A stretch of DNA of 64,000 nucleotides from UBA9611 sp965237595 (lineage in GTDB: Bacteria; Chloroflexota; Dehalococcoidia; Lucifugimonadales; UBA3495). The DNA is taken from NCBI GenBank assembly GCA_965237595.1, contig CBDEFY010000004.1, forward strand, positions 434,001-498,000. The letters are read 5' to 3'. Below are positions 24,264-33,028 of the stretch, piece by piece. The notes under the pieces were generated by a model. It saw only the letters and a list, made by a program, of their open reading frames with translations. It did no database searches and was not told the origin of the DNA. Numbering within the stretch: position 1 is the stretch's first letter; each line of letters begins with the position of its first letter. The position numbers and the translations under genes were made by a program.

Positions 24264-24451
24264 TTGGGTCCACCTCACTGCACGAGAATACGGCTGGCTA
24301 GGGTCAGGTTAATTCCGTAACCAGATGCAGATGAGGTACTGAAGTTTGGGTCGTCTCCTATCCGCTCTCTCAGTACGAAAGGGTCGTCGACTGTGTTAAA
24401 GAAATCAAGAATTATTGCCGCCAAGGTCGAATCCTGCTTTTTGGTGGTCAT

Positions 24452-25195
24452 AACAGCGCCTCCATTAGTGTGGATGAGTCTGGGAAACTTCAGTTGAATA
24501 CCACTGCTGAATACCACTGCTGCTCTCCTGATTACCTCGCTCTGCGTGCGCCGTGTCAAGACAAAAAGGCCTGGGTGTGATGAGGCGCGAGCGTGATTTC
24601 GACAATTGCTAATCCTATACTCACAGGAATGGTCTTTGCCATGACAGTTGGAATCTGTTGGTGGCTGGTCGTAAGCCAGGATGTGCATCCGCCCCCGTAT
24701 CATGACTTGGTCTATTCTATCTACCAAGCGTTCGACCCCCTACTGCATTCCCTCGCTGACCATGATGCGTGATATTACCGTTTAAGCCTAGCATTTGTCC
24801 ACATCAGCAAGGCTGGGGCACTCCCAATAACGGCTACTGCCCACCTTCGCACCTGCAGGAGTAAATTCGATGGCACCGGAATAACTTGATTTTCGCTCCC
24901 CATTTTGCGCGTTTAATGCCACCCTATTTCGGATATCCGGTTGAATTCAGATCCGAAGCCTGTTCCCTAGCACCTGTCGGTTTCTCAGGTCGGGTCCTGT
25001 ATTTCTACTTGGCCCGAGCATTCTCGGTTAGGTACAGGAGGCCAGTTGTCGGAGTTGCGGGTCGCAATCGAACCAATCTGACGTGTTCTCCTGCCCCTTG
25101 GCATCGTGGCGACCAACCCAGCAACATCGGTAGTACAATACCCCCGCCAAGCACCACTACCGACGAATGGAAACCGTCCTGGAGATTAACCCACT
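24452..25195. other. Intergenic region without recognisable genes
   Basis: About 740 bp between the start of the fibre gene and a decayed flavin oxidoreductase gene. I find no coding sequence with family similarity, RNA gene or clear repeat. It must contain the fibre-gene promoter, but no near-consensus element is evident. Confidence 0.5.
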
Positions 25196-26223
25196 ATGCG
25201 GTTCGGTCACTTCTTTTATCCTATGAAGTTTGACGACACCCGGGACGAGCAGGAGATTCAAGGGTGTCTGGACGAGGCCCAGCTCGTTGAGGAGTTGGGG
25301 CTGGACGCTATCTAGTTCGCCGAGCACTACTTCACCGGGGAGTGCGTCTACGGAGACCCATTGGTGTTCGCCAGCGCGGTGGCCGTTAAGACCAAGAAAA
25401 TCATGTTGGGCTTCGGGATTCTAGAACTCCCGCTGCACAACCCAGTGCGGGTGGCCATCCAGACGGCCCTGCTGGATAACCTATGCCAGGGACGGCTGGT
25501 GGTTGGGACGGGCCGAGGCTCCAACTACAACGCTTACGAGTACGTCGGATTCGGGACCACACCGGCTCTGGGGTCCGCGCAGTTGGACGAGGCCGAGGAA
25601 CTCTTGGTCAAAGCGTGGACCACCGACAACGTGAAATTCGAAGGCAAGTATTGGCAGGTGTCATTCCCCTCGGTCCGGCCCAGGCCATACCAGAAACCCC
25701 ACCCGCCCTTGGCCCGGGCCTGCACCGGAGACGAGTCGCTGGTCGAGATGGCTAAGATCGGCAGGCCGGTCCTGATCAGGGGCGCTTCGTCCAACGCGAC
25801 GGGAGAGAAAATCAGGCTATACCGGGATACCATGGCCTCGGCCGGATTCAGCGAAGCGGCGGTGGAGAAGAGCCTGGACCAAATCTGGGTGTGGCGCGAG
25901 ATGCACATCGCCGAGACCGACGACGAGGCGCTGGGCGAGTTTCTGCCCGCGCACTTCCGAGCCTATTCAAAGATGGAAGAGATTCGCGCGAAGTGGAACC
26001 CCGCCGACGGACCGCTCAGGCTACGGAGAAACCCCGGACCCGGACGCATCCGAGAATCTGGTCGGTGGGCCGAAGCGGGTTTCCGAGCAGATGGCCCATC
26101 TGTAAGGATGCTGGTGTCAGGAACCTGATGCTCACCAACCGGGGCCTGATGTCGCGGGAGAAGACCGCCGATTCCTTGAAGCTGCTCAGTGAAAAAATCA
26201 TCCCTCTGTTTCGCGATCTCTAA
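25196..26223 (+). pseudogene. LLM-class flavin-dependent oxidoreductase, nonsense and frameshift mutations
   Basis: A bacterial-luciferase-like monooxygenase gene. From ATG at 25196 it reads MRFGHFFYPMKFDDTRDEQE, then hits TAG in LDAI-stop-FAEHYF (codon 40, where Trp is usual). It continues in frame through VKTKKIMLGFGILELPLHNP, ARACTGDESLVEM and WVWREMHIAETDDEALGEF. Near 26020 and again near 26100 the frame shifts, and the C-terminus RNLMLTNRGLMSREKTADSL is found in a third register. Three independent lesions make this a true pseudogene. It represents one of three LLM paralogs in the window. Confidence 0.85.
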
Positions 26224-26338
26224 TAACGGAGCCGGACGAACGAATGGGCGGGTTAATCCCGCCCATTTTATTTTCCGGACCAGCCATCCGATAAACGTTG
26301 CCCACTCCCTCCCGTCGCGGAGAAGAAAACATTGGCTA

Positions 26339-26375
26339 AAACGTAGGGGCACGGCAATGCCGTGCCCCTACGTTT
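26339..26375. repeat. Palindrome family A, copy 2
   Basis: 17-bp perfect arms around the AAT loop with the core GTAGGGGCACGGC. It lies between the LLM pseudogene and the 3' end of the monooxygenase cluster (convergent genes), where it may terminate transcription. Confidence 0.85.
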
Positions 26376-26447
26376 CAGCAGAAGTAGAGCACACTCAACT
26401 CCACGCGTTGGGGGTCGCCGTCGAACCAGCCGGAGAATGCGAGAATC
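26375..26447 (-). pseudogene. C-terminal remnant of an ABM-domain monooxygenase
   Basis: Directly after the stop of the Baeyer-Villiger monooxygenase gene, the minus strand reads GWFDGDPQRVELSVLYFC then TGA. This matches the end of the ABM protein at 28346 (DWFDGDPQRVELSPLYPP). Only about 17 codons are left. The two copies flank the monooxygenase gene in the same orientation. Confidence 0.6.
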
Positions 26448-28082
26448 CTATTGAAGGAGAAACCCTTCATAGCCGTTGGCTACCACTTCCGCACGCTTGG
26501 CCCGCATGGCCGGGGCGGTATCCGGAGCCGTTAGCAAGACCCGTGCCTTACCGGGGATATTCGCCCCCACGAACCAGGAGTTGGCCTGTGTCCGCAGAAT
26601 CTTAGCGCCGGCCTCGTTGACGTGATTGACCCATGCATCTTCCGCCTCGAGCGTGGCCGAGATACGCGTAAACTGATTTGCGCGCACATGGCACATGGCT
26701 TCGCCAACCCAATCCACCAGCGGCTCGGCGGCCCGGACAAAATTGCCGACCGAGGCTGCATTGATGGTGAAGAGATTCGGGAAGCCGGCACTCGTGATGC
26801 CCATATAGGTCCGCGGGCCTCCGGCAAATTTGTCCTTCAGCGTTTGCCCGCCTTCGCCTCGGATATCCAATCTGTTCAACGACCCGGTCACGGCGTCAAA
26901 TCCCGTGGCAAAGATTATTACGTCCAGTTCGTACTCGGCATCACTTGTTTTGACTCCTTTGGGGGTGATGCGCTCGATTGGGGCCTCGCGCACGTCAACC
27001 AGCAAGACATTGTCTTGGTTGTAGACCTCGTAATACCCACTCTCACATGGGAGGCGCTTGGAGCCGAACATATGGTCCTTGGGCACCAGCATTTCCGCCA
27101 CCACTGGGTCATTCACGCGCTCGCGAATCTTATTACGGAAGAATTCGGCGTAGTCCTCGTTGGCTTTCCCGGGCATCATGACGTCATAGAAATTGGACAA
27201 CCATTTCTTGAACCCGGGCTCCGCCCACAGCCTCTCATACTGCTCCAGCCGCTCTTCCGGTGAGACCTCCATGGCCGACCGTTGGTCGAATTCGTGTACA
27301 AACGAGCCTGGGGTTTCCATGCATTTCTTGAAGATCTCCGGGTAGCTTGTTTTGATCTCGCGCTGCCAATCGGGGTCGATCGGGCCATTCCGGAGCGGCG
27401 CACAGAAATTCGCAGTGCGCTGGAAGACTGTCAGGTGAGAGACTTCCTTGGCAATTTCCGTGATGAGCTGGACGCCGGTGGCGCCTGTGCCGATGACTCC
27501 CACCCGCTTTCCGGCTAGGTCCATGCCTTCCTGCGGCCATCTACTGGTGTGGCACCAGGGGCCCTTAAAGCTGTCTATTCCCTCAAAGTCCGGTGTGTAG
27601 CCCGCAGACAGGATGCCAACCGACGTAATCAAATATTGCCCCCGCGCCCGGTGGCCATCCACCAATTGGACCCCCCAGCAGCTCTTGTCCTCGTCAAAGA
27701 CGGCCGATGCCACGCGCGAGTTTAACCGGATGTCCCGGTGCAGATCGAACTTGTCCGCCACGTAATTGAGGTAGCGCTCGTTCTCCGGCTGACCGGAATA
27801 ATGCTCTTTCCAGTCCCATTCCTGCAGGAGTTCCTCTGAGAACGAATATCCATAGGTGTAACTCTCGGAGTCGAAACGACATCCCGGATAGCGGTTCCAA
27901 TACCAGGTGCCGCCCACGCCGCCACCTTCCTCGAAGGCCCGGACCGAGAAACCGAGCTCGCGCAAACGGTACAACGAATACAAACCTGTGACCCCGGCTC
28001 CGATGATGATTGCATCGAACTGCTCGACATCCTCGACCAAGTCTTTGCCGGCATCCGGCGTTTGCTGTAGAGGATTTGCCAT
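26448..28082 (-). CDS. Flavin-containing (Baeyer-Villiger type) monooxygenase
   Basis: A 544-residue FAD/NADPH monooxygenase that inserts oxygen next to a ketone or oxidises heteroatoms in the cytoplasm. The FAD dinucleotide motif is IIIGAGVTGLYSLYRL near residue 25, and the NADPH motif is VIGTGATGVQ. Between them lies the fingerprint FKGPWCHTSRWP, matching FxGxxxHxxxWP of Baeyer-Villiger monooxygenases. The WYWNRYPGCRFDSES block is that of the cyclohexanone/phenylacetone monooxygenase group. The length is standard and the gene intact. An ABM-type monooxygenase gene lies 260 bp upstream (with a stop codon) and a remnant of the same gene directly downstream. Confidence 0.9.
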   Translation of the reverse strand: MANPLQQTPDAGKDLVEDVEQFDAIIIGAGVTGLYSLYRLRELGFSVRAFEEGGGVGGTWYWNRYPGCRFDSESYTYGYSFSEELLQEWDWKEHYSGQPENERYLNYVADKFDLHRDIRLNSRVASAVFDEDKSCWGVQLVDGHRARGQYLITSVGILSAGYTPDFEGIDSFKGPWCHTSRWPQEGMDLAGKRVGVIGTGATGVQLITEIAKEVSHLTVFQRTANFCAPLRNGPIDPDWQREIKTSYPEIFKKCMETPGSFVHEFDQRSAMEVSPEERLEQYERLWAEPGFKKWLSNFYDVMMPGKANEDYAEFFRNKIRERVNDPVVAEMLVPKDHMFGSKRLPCESGYYEVYNQDNVLLVDVREAPIERITPKGVKTSDAEYELDVIIFATGFDAVTGSLNRLDIRGEGGQTLKDKFAGGPRTYMGITSAGFPNLFTINAASVGNFVRAAEPLVDWVGEAMCHVRANQFTRISATLEAEDAWVNHVNEAGAKILRTQANSWFVGANIPGKARVLLTAPDTAPAMRAKRAEVVANGYEGFLLQ

Positions 28083-28276
28083 ATAGCTCTCCTTAAGGTC
28101 TCCGAAACGTACCCTATTCTATCGGCTAGTTAGATAGTCCGCAACGACAATCATTATGAAGTACCACCTATTACAATCAAATGACCAAGATGATGCTGGT
28201 GCTTTGAGGAAGTCATTCAAAGCCGCCGCACGATTCCGGGCAATGGGCTAACATCTGCGACGGAGCGGACAACCAC

Positions 28277-28306
28277 AGGGGCGCTCCGATTCCATCGGGA
28301 CGCCCT
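28277..28306. repeat. REP-like hairpin (family C)
   Basis: AGGGGCGCTCCGAT TCC ATCGGGACGCCCT forms a 14-bp imperfect hairpin (two mismatches). Related CCGATxxATCGGGACG units occur at 29807, 31334 and about 45674. Confidence 0.6.
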
Positions 28307-28345
28307 CTTTCCCGTCAGTACTCTGGTTCCAGATAGCAGGTCTGA

Positions 28346-28663
28346 TTACTTGGCCCAGGCGGCATCGGGCGGATAGAGCGGGCTCAGTTCCACGCGCTGA
28401 GGGTCACCGTCAAACCAGTCTGAGACGGTCTCCCGCCATTTGGTGTAGTGAGGGGCTGCCCGGTGGGCTACCTCCCAGGACGCACGGTCCTTGTAGACCT
28501 CGTAGAGGTACACCGTGTTGGGGTCGTTGTTGTCCGCCAGAACATCGAACCGCAGGCAGTCCGGCTCGTCGTTATTGGACCCGATGGCGTCACCCATGGT
28601 CGCCTCGATGAATTAGCCGCGGTGCCCAGGCTTGATCCTGACGGTTACGAAAAGCGCGAACAT
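28346..28663 (-). pseudogene. ABM-domain (antibiotic biosynthesis monooxygenase/YgiN-like) protein with in-frame stop
   Basis: From ATG at 28663 the sequence reads MFALFVTVRIKPGHRG, then TAA at codon 17, then FIEATMGDAIGSNNDEPDCL to the end. The first strand and the later VYLYEVYKDRASWEVAH are typical of ABM dimeric proteins that oxidise quinols or aromatic substrates without cofactor. A strong AGGAGG ribosome-binding site lies directly before the first ATG, so that is the original start. Translation could restart at the ATG at 28597, but the product would lack the first beta-strand. The position upstream of the monooxygenase suggests shared expression. Confidence 0.75.
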
Positions 28664-28843
28664 TTCTCCTCCTGTAATCTTCCTGGCGGGGAATTCTCCG
28701 GATGGGCGCGGTGGTGCGTCGGGCCGACGCCAGCGACATTATAGCTGTGAGGATTTGACGAGACAAGAAGTACCGATCGCGCCGGACGACACTGCTCGAC
28801 GCCCGTTGTAGAATGGCTTATCAATAATTAGGGAGCCTGTTTC

Positions 28844-29059
28844 ATGGCTGATATCCCGGTGGTCTACACATTGACCGTTTGCCCCGCCTGCGATGCCCTA
28901 CGCGCCGCGTGGAAGCGGCAGGGTATCGAGTACAAGGAGATCCGGGTGGACCAGAATCAAGACGACTTGGACGCGGCCCTGGATTACGCTGACACCGTGC
29001 CCATCGTTATCTATCCCGACGGCCGGGTGGAGGTGGGTTTCGAGGGAATGACCGGTTGA
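28844..29059 (+). CDS. Glutaredoxin-like protein
   Basis: A 71-residue thioredoxin-fold protein with the redox motif CPAC at residues 13-16 (YTLTVCPACDAL), the cis-proline segment DTVPIVIYPDG and a C-terminal GFEGMTG. It resembles NrdH/glutaredoxin-3 type proteins. It probably reduces small disulfides or mixed disulfides in the cytoplasm. The thioredoxin-like gene follows 81 bp downstream, so both may serve the same redox task. Ribosome-binding signal is weak (AGGGAGCC). Confidence 0.78.
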   Translation: MADIPVVYTLTVCPACDALRAAWKRQGIEYKEIRVDQNQDDLDAALDYADTVPIVIYPDGRVEVGFEGMTG

Positions 29060-29140
29060 GAGATTGGCTGACGGGCCGGCGGCCCGTCTCAGATTCCCGG
29101 CGCAGTCAGGCCAGAATTAATAAACGGATGCGGAGGAGCC

Positions 29141-29725
29141 ATGGCTAGAGAGACCAGCGTTGTAACTCCAGAGCGGTTTTCACAGGGATTGGACTATTCC
29201 AGCTACATCGACCAAATCAAGGTCAACAAGGCTCGGTTCCAAGGGTTCTATGACGGCTTCAATGTGAGCCCGGAAGACGCGGCATTCTTCAAGGAGTTGA
29301 CCCAGCGCCCCAACGGTCCGGCCAGGATGATGGTCATTGGAGAGTACTGGTGCGGCGACGTGATCCGAGGGCTGCCGGTGTTAGCCAAGATCGCCGATGC
29401 CGCCGGTATTCCGATCAGCATCTTCCCCAGGGACTCACACACCGACATCATGAACGAGTTCCTGAAAGAGGGAAAGTACATGTCCATCCCGGTGGCGGTT
29501 TTCTACACCGCCGACCACGAATACATCTGCCACTGGATCGAGCGGCCTGAAATCGCGGAGAAAGAGCAGCACGAGATCGAAAAAGCCATCCGGGACGAGA
29601 ACCCGGGCATCGACGACCAGGCTTTCGGCCGGGAGCGCCGGGCCCGCACCGCCGCCAAGGCCGACGATTGGATCGCCGCCACGGTGGTGGAGATAAAGGC
29701 ACTGCTTGCCAAGAGCCTAGCCTAG
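29141..29725 (+). CDS. Thioredoxin-family protein with single active-site Cys
   Basis: A 194-residue protein of the thioredoxin_9-like group. After an N-terminal helical extension it has MMVIGEYWCGDVIRGLPVL, where the usual WCGPC is WCGDV, so only one cysteine (about residue 70) remains. The cis-Pro loop is MSIPVAVFY. A second cysteine occurs in YICHWIERP. A single-Cys site suggests a role in bacilliredoxin-like or monothiol exchange rather than disulfide reduction. The C-terminal part is charged and helical. A GGAGG ribosome-binding site precedes the ATG. Confidence 0.75.
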   Translation: MARETSVVTPERFSQGLDYSSYIDQIKVNKARFQGFYDGFNVSPEDAAFFKELTQRPNGPARMMVIGEYWCGDVIRGLPVLAKIADAAGIPISIFPRDSHTDIMNEFLKEGKYMSIPVAVFYTADHEYICHWIERPEIAEKEQHEIEKAIRDENPGIDDQAFGRERRARTAAKADDWIAATVVEIKALLAKSLA

Positions 29726-29806
29726 GTAAGCAGTCCTTACATGGAAGGCCATCTCATTCGGCAATTTTAGGGATGGTCTTCATCACGTTCGAAACGGTTC
29801 TGCATC

Positions 29807-29861
29807 GTAGGAGCGTCCCGATGGATCGGGACGCCTTAGCCCTCGTAAAACGCGCTCCTAC
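29807..29861. repeat. Nested inverted repeat (family C) between gene remnants
   Basis: The outer arms GTAGGAGCG / CGCTCCTAC (29807-29815 with 29853-29861) enclose the inner hairpin GCGTCCCGAT GG ATCGGGACGC (29813-29834). Confidence 0.7.
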
Positions 29862-29936
29862 CGGTTAAGACATTCAAGGGGCAACATACCCTTCCCAACT
29901 TCCTCATAGTTTCGGCAATCGTAGCGGCAAGATAAC

Positions 29937-29962
29937 AAGGCAGGTTAAAAACCTGCCCCTAC
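29937..29962. repeat. REP-like palindrome (family B, copy 4)
   Basis: AAGGCAGGTT AAA AACCTGCC followed by CCTACG: the same unit as the REPs that surround the RAYT gene about 19 kb away. Confidence 0.7.
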
Positions 29963-29968
29963 GAAGAA

Positions 29969-30130
29969 TCAGGCTGCTGCCTCGGACCGGACCAGGCCCG
30001 GCAGCTTGGGCTTGCGGGCAATCAGGAAAAGGACCGCGCCCAGGAAGTTGAGCCCCGCCAGCAGCAGAAAGGCCAGGTTGTAGCCGCCCAGCTCGTCCCG
30101 CCTGAACCCGGCCCCGAGTATCGCCTCTAT
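29969..30130 (-). pseudogene. C-terminal remnant of an MFS transporter
   Basis: The minus strand reads GAGFRRDELGGYNLAFLLLA then GLNFLGAVLFLIARKPKLPG and stops at 29969. This is the last transmembrane helix and tail of a major facilitator. The rest is absent; the upstream sequence is instead the promoter region of the LLM oxidoreductase gene. The 490-bp interval 29726-30215 otherwise holds only the two repeats listed. Confidence 0.6.
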
Positions 30131-30215
30131 ACCATTTGGCCATTGACCGCTAGAATGGGGGCGCTCAAACGCAGACACCGGAAGATTCGCGATCTACTTA
30201 TGGGCTGGAGGAGCA

Positions 30216-31301
30216 ATGCAATACGGACTATTTTTGATGCCCTCCCATCCGCCGGAGCGGGACCCTTTTCAAGCCCACCAATGGGACCTGGACTGTTTGG
30301 CCCTAGCCGACGACCTGGGATTCTCCGAGGCCTGGATCGGCGAACACTACACAGCGCCCTGGGAGCCGGTCCCATCGCCGGACCTGATGATTGCCCAGGC
30401 CCTGATGCGGACGAAGAACATCCGCCTTGGGACGGGTGTGCACCTGCTGCCCTACCACCATCCAGCCGAGCTGGCGTGCCGGGTGGCATACCTGGACCAC
30501 ATGGCCCAAGGTCGCTTGATGTTCGGCATCGGCTCCGGAGGCCTGCCCACCGACTACGCCATGTTCGACGTGGACGGCGTGAACGGGCAGCACCGGGAGA
30601 TGACCCGGGAATCCATCGACATAATCCTGAAGCTCTGGGCGGAAGATGAGCCCTTCGAATACAAGGGCGAGTTCTGGAACGCCAATCTGCCGGAGCCCCA
30701 GTTAGGCACCCTGCGGCACCACATCAAGCCCTTCCAGAAGCCCCATCCGCCCATCGGAGTCGCCTCGGTTAGCGTGGGCTCCGAGACCCTCAAGATTGCC
30801 GGCGAGCGCGGGTTCATCCCCATGAGCCTAGCCTTTAACGGGGACTATGTTATCAGCCACTGGGACGCGGTCTTGGAGGGCGCCAAGCGCAGCGGCAAGA
30901 CTCCCAGCAGAAGGGACTGGCGCATCACCAGGGATGTCTGGGTGGCGGACTCGGACGACGAGGCCTACGACCAGGCCGTAAACGGGATGCTTGGCCGCGT
31001 CTGGGGCGAGTATCTGCTGCCCCTCTTCGACCAGTTTTCGTTAATCCACGTCATCAAGCATGACTCCAGCATCCCTGATTCAGCCGTCACGCCGGAATAC
31101 ATGGCCGAACACGTCTGGCTCATCGGCTCGCCCGACACCGTGGAGAAGAAAATCCTCAGCCTCTACGAGATGTGCGGCGGCTTCGGCACCCTGCTGTCAC
31201 TGATCTACGACAACATGGACAACCAGAAGGGCTGGGAGAAGTCCATGAAGCTGCTGTCCAAGGAAGTCATGCCCCGTTTCGCGGGCATGAACCCAGACTA
31301 G
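30216..31301 (+). CDS. LLM-class flavin-dependent oxidoreductase (luciferase-like monooxygenase)
   Basis: A 361-residue luciferase-family TIM-barrel enzyme, intact. Features: MQYGLFLMPSHPPERDPFQA at the start, GFSEAWIGEHYTAPWEPVPS, RLGTGVHLLPYHHPAELACR, the flavin-phosphate loop GRLMFGIGSGGLPTDY, and the C-terminal VWLIGSPDTVEKKI. The overall pattern is like limonene monooxygenase/alkanal monooxygenase alpha chains. Reduced flavin (FMNH2) would come from a separate reductase that is not in the window. It probably attacks a terpene-like or aliphatic substrate, but which one is unknown. Confidence 0.88.
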   Translation: MQYGLFLMPSHPPERDPFQAHQWDLDCLALADDLGFSEAWIGEHYTAPWEPVPSPDLMIAQALMRTKNIRLGTGVHLLPYHHPAELACRVAYLDHMAQGRLMFGIGSGGLPTDYAMFDVDGVNGQHREMTRESIDIILKLWAEDEPFEYKGEFWNANLPEPQLGTLRHHIKPFQKPHPPIGVASVSVGSETLKIAGERGFIPMSLAFNGDYVISHWDAVLEGAKRSGKTPSRRDWRITRDVWVADSDDEAYDQAVNGMLGRVWGEYLLPLFDQFSLIHVIKHDSSIPDSAVTPEYMAEHVWLIGSPDTVEKKILSLYEMCGGFGTLLSLIYDNMDNQKGWEKSMKLLSKEVMPRFAGMNPD

Positions 31302-31519
31302 GCGGTATCCTAGGTCACGTGCGTATGGACGTACCGATGCATCGGGACTCGCTTCCCATCAGAGGCCACGTCCCTAATTAAACGCCACATTCGCCGCCTG
31401 TCGGTGCGCTCACAACGACATAGGATAGCCTGGTTCGACGGGTCAGATTTATCGAGACTCTCGACCTAGGTCTGAGCTTCCAATGAACAGCAGTTCATTT
31501 CCTAGGCGCAATCCGGATT

Positions 31520-31620
31520 CGCGGACATACAAACATCCTCACCAAGACCAGCTTGGCTAACCGGACCGAAGCAGCGGCCTACGCCATCCGGCGCGAGTTC
31601 ACAACCTCTTTCGCCGGAAA
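31520..31620 (+). pseudogene. LuxR-type helix-turn-helix remnant
   Basis: In the 460-bp gap after the LLM gene one frame reads HTNILTKTSLANRTEAAAYA then IRREF, which matches the recognition helix and C-terminus of a LuxR/NarL response regulator (usual VxxHxxNILxKTGLANRTEAA). No start or receiver domain precedes it. Around it (31302-31519 and 31621-31764) I see nothing else except a short CCGATGCATCGG palindrome at 31334. Confidence 0.5.
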
Positions 31621-31764
31621 GACGAAGGCGGCGCTGCCAATGCTCAATGGCAGACCGCCGCCCACTTCCTGTAAATGCCCTACGATGTCATCCCGTTTTG
31701 CAAGCACGGCCCCCACAACTCGGGGATGACTCATGTATCACATCCCCTGACTGTTGCCGGAGGC

Positions 31765-32868
31765 TCAGGCGCGCTTCCGTCTCAGCGGGGCGCTGACCTC
31801 GTGGAGGAAGCCCAGTATCTCTTTATTTGACTGCCATACCCCGGTCTCGTGGTAGGGTAGCCCCCGCTCCTGGCAGAACGAGCGCACAATCACTTGGGCC
31901 TTCTTGAGGTTGTTGCGGGGCATGTTGGGAAACAAGTGGTGCTCAATCTGGTAATTCAGCCCGCCGTACCAGAAGTCGACGAGGGGACTGCCCTTCACGT
32001 CCCGGGCAGTCAAGGTCTGCTGGTGCAGATAGTCCATCTCGGTCTCATTGTCCAAGATGGGCATGCCCTTATGGTTGGGGGCGAAGACCGAACCCATATA
32101 GACCCCGCCCAATGCCCTGTGCAGGAGAATGAACAGCGCGCCGTGCCAAGGGCCCAAGAAAGCGAAGATGAGGCCAAGGTAGGCGGCCAGCCCGGCTACC
32201 ACCAAGATTGGCTCGGCAATGGGGTATCGCACCCGCTCCTTGCGTATCTGGTAGGCGATGCCGCCGAAGAGCAAGCTGAGGGCGGTCAACACCAATAGGG
32301 GGTAGAACAGGAAGGCCTGGTATTTGACCGTGAAACGGCCGATGCCCTTCATGGCCAGGGCCTGTTCTTCGGTGAAGGCGAAAAGAGAGACCTCTATATC
32401 GCCGTCGATTTCCAGTTGGTTTGGGGCCCGGTGGTGGGTGTTGTGCTTGTCCTGCCACCAACTGGGCGTCATCCCCGTTAGGAACCCCACGCACAGCAGC
32501 ACCCAGTCGTTGCGTGTGGCCGACTCGAATATCTGCCGGTGACCCGAGTCGTGGCCCATGAAACCCAGGTTGGTGAACACCAAGGCCAGGAAAACCGCAT
32601 TCAGCATCTGGACCCACAGCGTGCCGCTGAAGATAACCAGAAGCGCGACGCTGGCGACGACCATTGCCAAGACGCTGGGAATCTTCCAGGCGTAGTAGAA
32701 ATATTGCCGGTCCAACAACCCCTGCCCGGCGACCATGCGTTTCAGTTCGAGGTATTCCCTGTCGCGCTCCCGGTTGGTTACGGGTTCCGCCGATTCCACC
32801 TCAATGCTGGGATTGGGCGTGACGCCGACTGGAGTTCCGATCAAGTTTTCTGTACTGATTGTGTCCAT
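31765..32868 (-). CDS. Membrane fatty acid desaturase
   Basis: A 367-residue acyl-lipid or acyl-CoA desaturase of the inner membrane. The three His boxes of the di-iron site are HDSGH (GFMGHDSGHRQIF), HNTHH (WWQDKHNTHHRAPN) and QIEHH (NYQIEHHLFPNMPR). Hydrophobic segments at about residues 60-100, 180-215 and 225-260 form the membrane core. The QxxHH third box is that of front-end/linoleoyl-type desaturases. No fused cytochrome b5 domain is present, so electrons would come from ferredoxin. It is monocistronic on the minus strand. Confidence 0.88.
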   Translation of the reverse strand: MDTISTENLIGTPVGVTPNPSIEVESAEPVTNRERDREYLELKRMVAGQGLLDRQYFYYAWKIPSVLAMVVASVALLVIFSGTLWVQMLNAVFLALVFTNLGFMGHDSGHRQIFESATRNDWVLLCVGFLTGMTPSWWQDKHNTHHRAPNQLEIDGDIEVSLFAFTEEQALAMKGIGRFTVKYQAFLFYPLLVLTALSLLFGGIAYQIRKERVRYPIAEPILVVAGLAAYLGLIFAFLGPWHGALFILLHRALGGVYMGSVFAPNHKGMPILDNETEMDYLHQQTLTARDVKGSPLVDFWYGGLNYQIEHHLFPNMPRNNLKKAQVIVRSFCQERGLPYHETGVWQSNKEILGFLHEVSAPLRRKRA

Positions 32869-33028
32869 CTCCCATGGTGCTAGACATGCTGCGGCGGGGA
32901 CTCCATCACGCTGAAAACTCCCCGCCGGATATTATCCCGAAGTATAGCCGCTGGGCACCGCAACCACCAACCGCCGCCGAAGCACGTTGCGGGGAATCCC
33001 TGGCAACACGAACTTTCCTGGCTCTGGG

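Larger units (their letters stand above)
22948..24277 (+). mobile_element. IS3-family insertion sequence
   Basis: A 1330-bp element bounded by TGAGGTGGACCC (22948) and its complement GGGTCCACCTCA (to 24277). The inner inverted repeats also match (TTCGGACAGGT against TTGGACAGGTT). It carries orfA and orfB with a 4-bp overlap. The flanks read CAG and CAA on the disrupted gene's strand, with no clear target-site duplication. The host gene is in frame across the ends. Confidence 0.88.
21487..24451 (-). pseudogene. Peptidase S74 (endosialidase chaperone) tail-fibre-like protein, split by an IS3 element
   Basis: The gene reads from ATG at 24451 (ribosome-binding site GGAGG, protein start MTTKKQDSTLAAIILDFF) to 24278, and continues in frame after the insertion sequence from 22947 to 21487. 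Removing the element joins ILVQ to QRDGLPDKRFQSIQQIDD and restores about 544 residues. The C-terminal 110 residues are the intramolecular chaperone/auto-protease domain: PSDARFKTDI carries the Ser-Lys dyad, followed by IGLIAQEVEAEFPELV. The middle part contains VGIGTxxP turns (NVGIGTTNP, NVGIGTLNP) typical of trimeric fibre shafts. Such proteins form phage tail spikes or cell-surface fibres. No other phage genes are near. The short N-terminal half is cut off, so a full-length product is not made. Confidence 0.8.
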
